Assembly (NCBI GenBank): GCA_030831445.1
Contig: JAURLB010000200.1
Location: 1-8,262 of the forward strand
DNA from: Candidatus Nanopelagicales bacterium
GTDB lineage: Bacteria; Actinomycetota; Actinomycetes; S36-B12; UBA5976
DNA: 8,262 bases
Direction of reading: 5' to 3'
Made by a program: the position numbers and the translations under genes. The notes beneath the pieces are model-generated. The model was given only the letters and a program-made list of their open reading frames with translations, ran no database searches and was not told where the DNA came from. Shown here one piece after another: positions 7,496 through 8,262 of this stretch. Position 1 is the first letter of the stretch, and every line of letters begins with the position of its first letter.

Positions 7496-8097
7496 ACTGC
7501 GTCTCTTCGGTATACATGCACAAGTCTTTGTAACACCGTCAAGGTATTGAGAACCAACAACAACGCCATGCCATACCAAATAGCATCCACCACACCGAAA
7601 GCAGCAAGAAGTGTGATAATTCCTAGCACCAGAAGTCGTTCAGTGCGCTCCATGAGACCAACCTTGCAATCAATACCAACAGACTCAGCTTTTGCTCGAA
7701 TATAAGGAATGAGAAAACCTGTAGCAAGCACGCCCATTGCAAGCAGTGCAGTTGAATCTTGGCCAGCATAGATTGCCCATGCAATGTATGCGCCAACTAT
7801 CGTGGCGTCTGTAAAGCGATCAACAACACTATCTAGAAATCCACCGAATTTGGAAGTGGATTGCGTTAGTCGCGCCATCGTTCCATCAAGTGCATCACCA
7901 AACACCAGTGGGAGCGAAAAGAGTAACGCCCAACCAAATCGTGAGAATGGAATCGTGCAGATAATGATCAGAACTAATGACAACCCAGTTATGAGAGTGA
8001 CGCTATTGGCACTCAATCCAATTTTGAGAAGGAATTTGGCAATCGGGACAAATCCACGGTTTGCGATTGCCCGAGTTTGTTGATTATCAAGCATCAT
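7492..8097 (-). CDS. pgsA: PgsA, phosphatidylinositol phosphate synthase (CDP-alcohol phosphatidyltransferase)
   Basis: This 201-residue integral membrane enzyme would join CDP-diacylglycerol with myo-inositol 3-phosphate to make phosphatidylinositol phosphate, the precursor for PimA. The complete CDP-alcohol phosphatidyltransferase signature D-x2-D-G-x2-A-R-x8-G-x3-D-x3-D is present at Asp68, Asp71, Gly72, Ala75, Arg76, Gly85, Asp89 and Asp93. The following [23 protein letters not shown] (133-155) resembles the inositol-phosphate synthase subfamily. Several hydrophobic helices surround it, for example 31-50, 55-67, 98-112, 117-132, 156-172 and 173-187. The start is ATG 8097 or the adjacent ATG 8094; it overlaps the HIT gene end by 11 or 8 bases. 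The PIM neighbours, rather than the motif alone, favour PIP synthase over phosphatidylglycerol phosphate synthase. Confidence 0.93.
   Translation of the reverse strand: MMLDNQQTRAIANRGFVPIAKFLLKIGLSANSVTLITGLSLVLIIICTIPFSRFGWALLFSLPLVFGDALDGTMARLTQSTSKFGGFLDSVVDRFTDATIVGAYIAWAIYAGQDSTALLAMGVLATGFLIPYIRAKAESVGIDCKVGLMERTERLLVLGIITLLAAFGVVDAIWYGMALLLVLNTLTVLQRLVHVYRRDAV
7503..7508 (-). promoter_or_regulatory. Shine-Dalgarno of the PatA-like gene (GAAGAG)
   Basis: GAAGAG seven bases before the GTG at 7495 sits in the final codons of pgsA. It favours this start over the in-frame ATG at 7579. Confidence 0.55.
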
Positions 8098-8262
8098 GCC
8101 ACGCTGCTGAAAGAAGAAGCCTTGAATCCTCTAATAGTTCTGGCATGACTTTTGTTTTTGCGATGACCGGCATGAAATTTGAATCACCTTGCCAACGAGG
8201 AACAATGTGCTGATGTAAATGTCCAGCGATTCCGGCACCCGCAATAAACCCCTGGTTCATGC
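8087..8262 (-). CDS. HIT-family protein (C-terminal part; begins beyond the window)
   Basis: Only the last 57 full codons and the stop (8089-8087) are visible. They contain the HIT motif HLHQHIV, preceded by AGAGIAG and followed by a [17 protein letters not shown] strip. This matches the actinobacterial HIT proteins that precede pgsA, such as Rv2613c, described as a diadenosine tetraphosphate phosphorylase. The family acts on dinucleoside polyphosphates or nucleotidyl adducts. The histidine triad is complete as H-x-H-x-H. The gene overlaps pgsA by about 8-11 bases and is likely the first visible gene of the same operon. The substrate is inferred only from the neighbourhood. Confidence 0.93.
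   Translation of the reverse strand, partial: MNQGFIAGAGIAGHLHQHIVPRWQGDSNFMPVIAKTKVMPELLEDSRLLLSAAWHDA

Noticed and set aside
7496..7579. A 28-codon extension of the PatA-like protein up to an ATG at 7579
   Set aside because: It would overlap pgsA heavily and has no family match. GTG 7495 gives normal length, a GTGA overlap and a GAAGAG site.

Overview
This window is one uninterrupted run of ten genes, all read on the minus strand. In order of transcription (right to left) they are: HIT-family hydrolase/phosphorylase (3' end only), pgsA, a patA-type acyltransferase, pimA, a LemA-like membrane protein, a DUF3048 lipoprotein, pdxS, pdxT, a yebC-family gene, a WS/DGAT-like acyltransferase, and ruvC (5' end only). 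The genes are very tightly packed. Only about 76 bases lie outside coding sequence: 243-285, 3832-3851 and 4893-4905. There is no gene-free stretch over 300 bases. I see no RNA gene, CRISPR array, insertion sequence or convincing intrinsic terminator.

The organism is almost certainly an actinobacterium (Actinomycetota). The block HIT - pgsA (phosphatidylinositol phosphate synthase) - patA - pimA starts phosphatidylinositol mannoside synthesis, and the same order is known in Mycobacterium (Rv2613c-Rv2610c), with pdxS, pdxT, a yebC-family gene and ruvC nearby. Hand counts on a few lines give about 37-52% G+C, which is low for the phylum. Together with the stop/start overlaps, this suggests a streamlined, free-living lineage, perhaps a freshwater one such as Nanopelagicales. 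The lineage is inference only.

Region by region: (1) 5445-8262 holds lipid and glycolipid synthesis. PgsA makes the inositol phospholipid precursor, PimA adds the first mannose and the PatA-like enzyme acylates it. These genes are chained by 4-base or slightly longer overlaps. (2) 3852-5448 holds two envelope proteins of unknown job, a LemA-like single-pass protein and a DUF3048 lipoprotein, where mycobacteria carry a Nudix gene. (3) 2297-3831 encodes both subunits of the PLP synthase (vitamin B6). (4) 1548-2297 is yebC. (5) 286-1551 is a divergent HHxxxDG acyltransferase set between yebC and ruvC. This is the least expected gene here. (6) 1-242 is the start of ruvC, possibly with its own leaderless promoter.

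Most of the window is conserved housekeeping sequence, and I do not see a clear new multi-gene system. The items most worth following are the HHxxxDG acyltransferase translationally coupled to yebC, the LemA-like/DUF3048 pair inside the PIM-pdx cluster, and two TAnnnT-type -10 boxes placed so that the mRNAs would begin at or next to the start codon.
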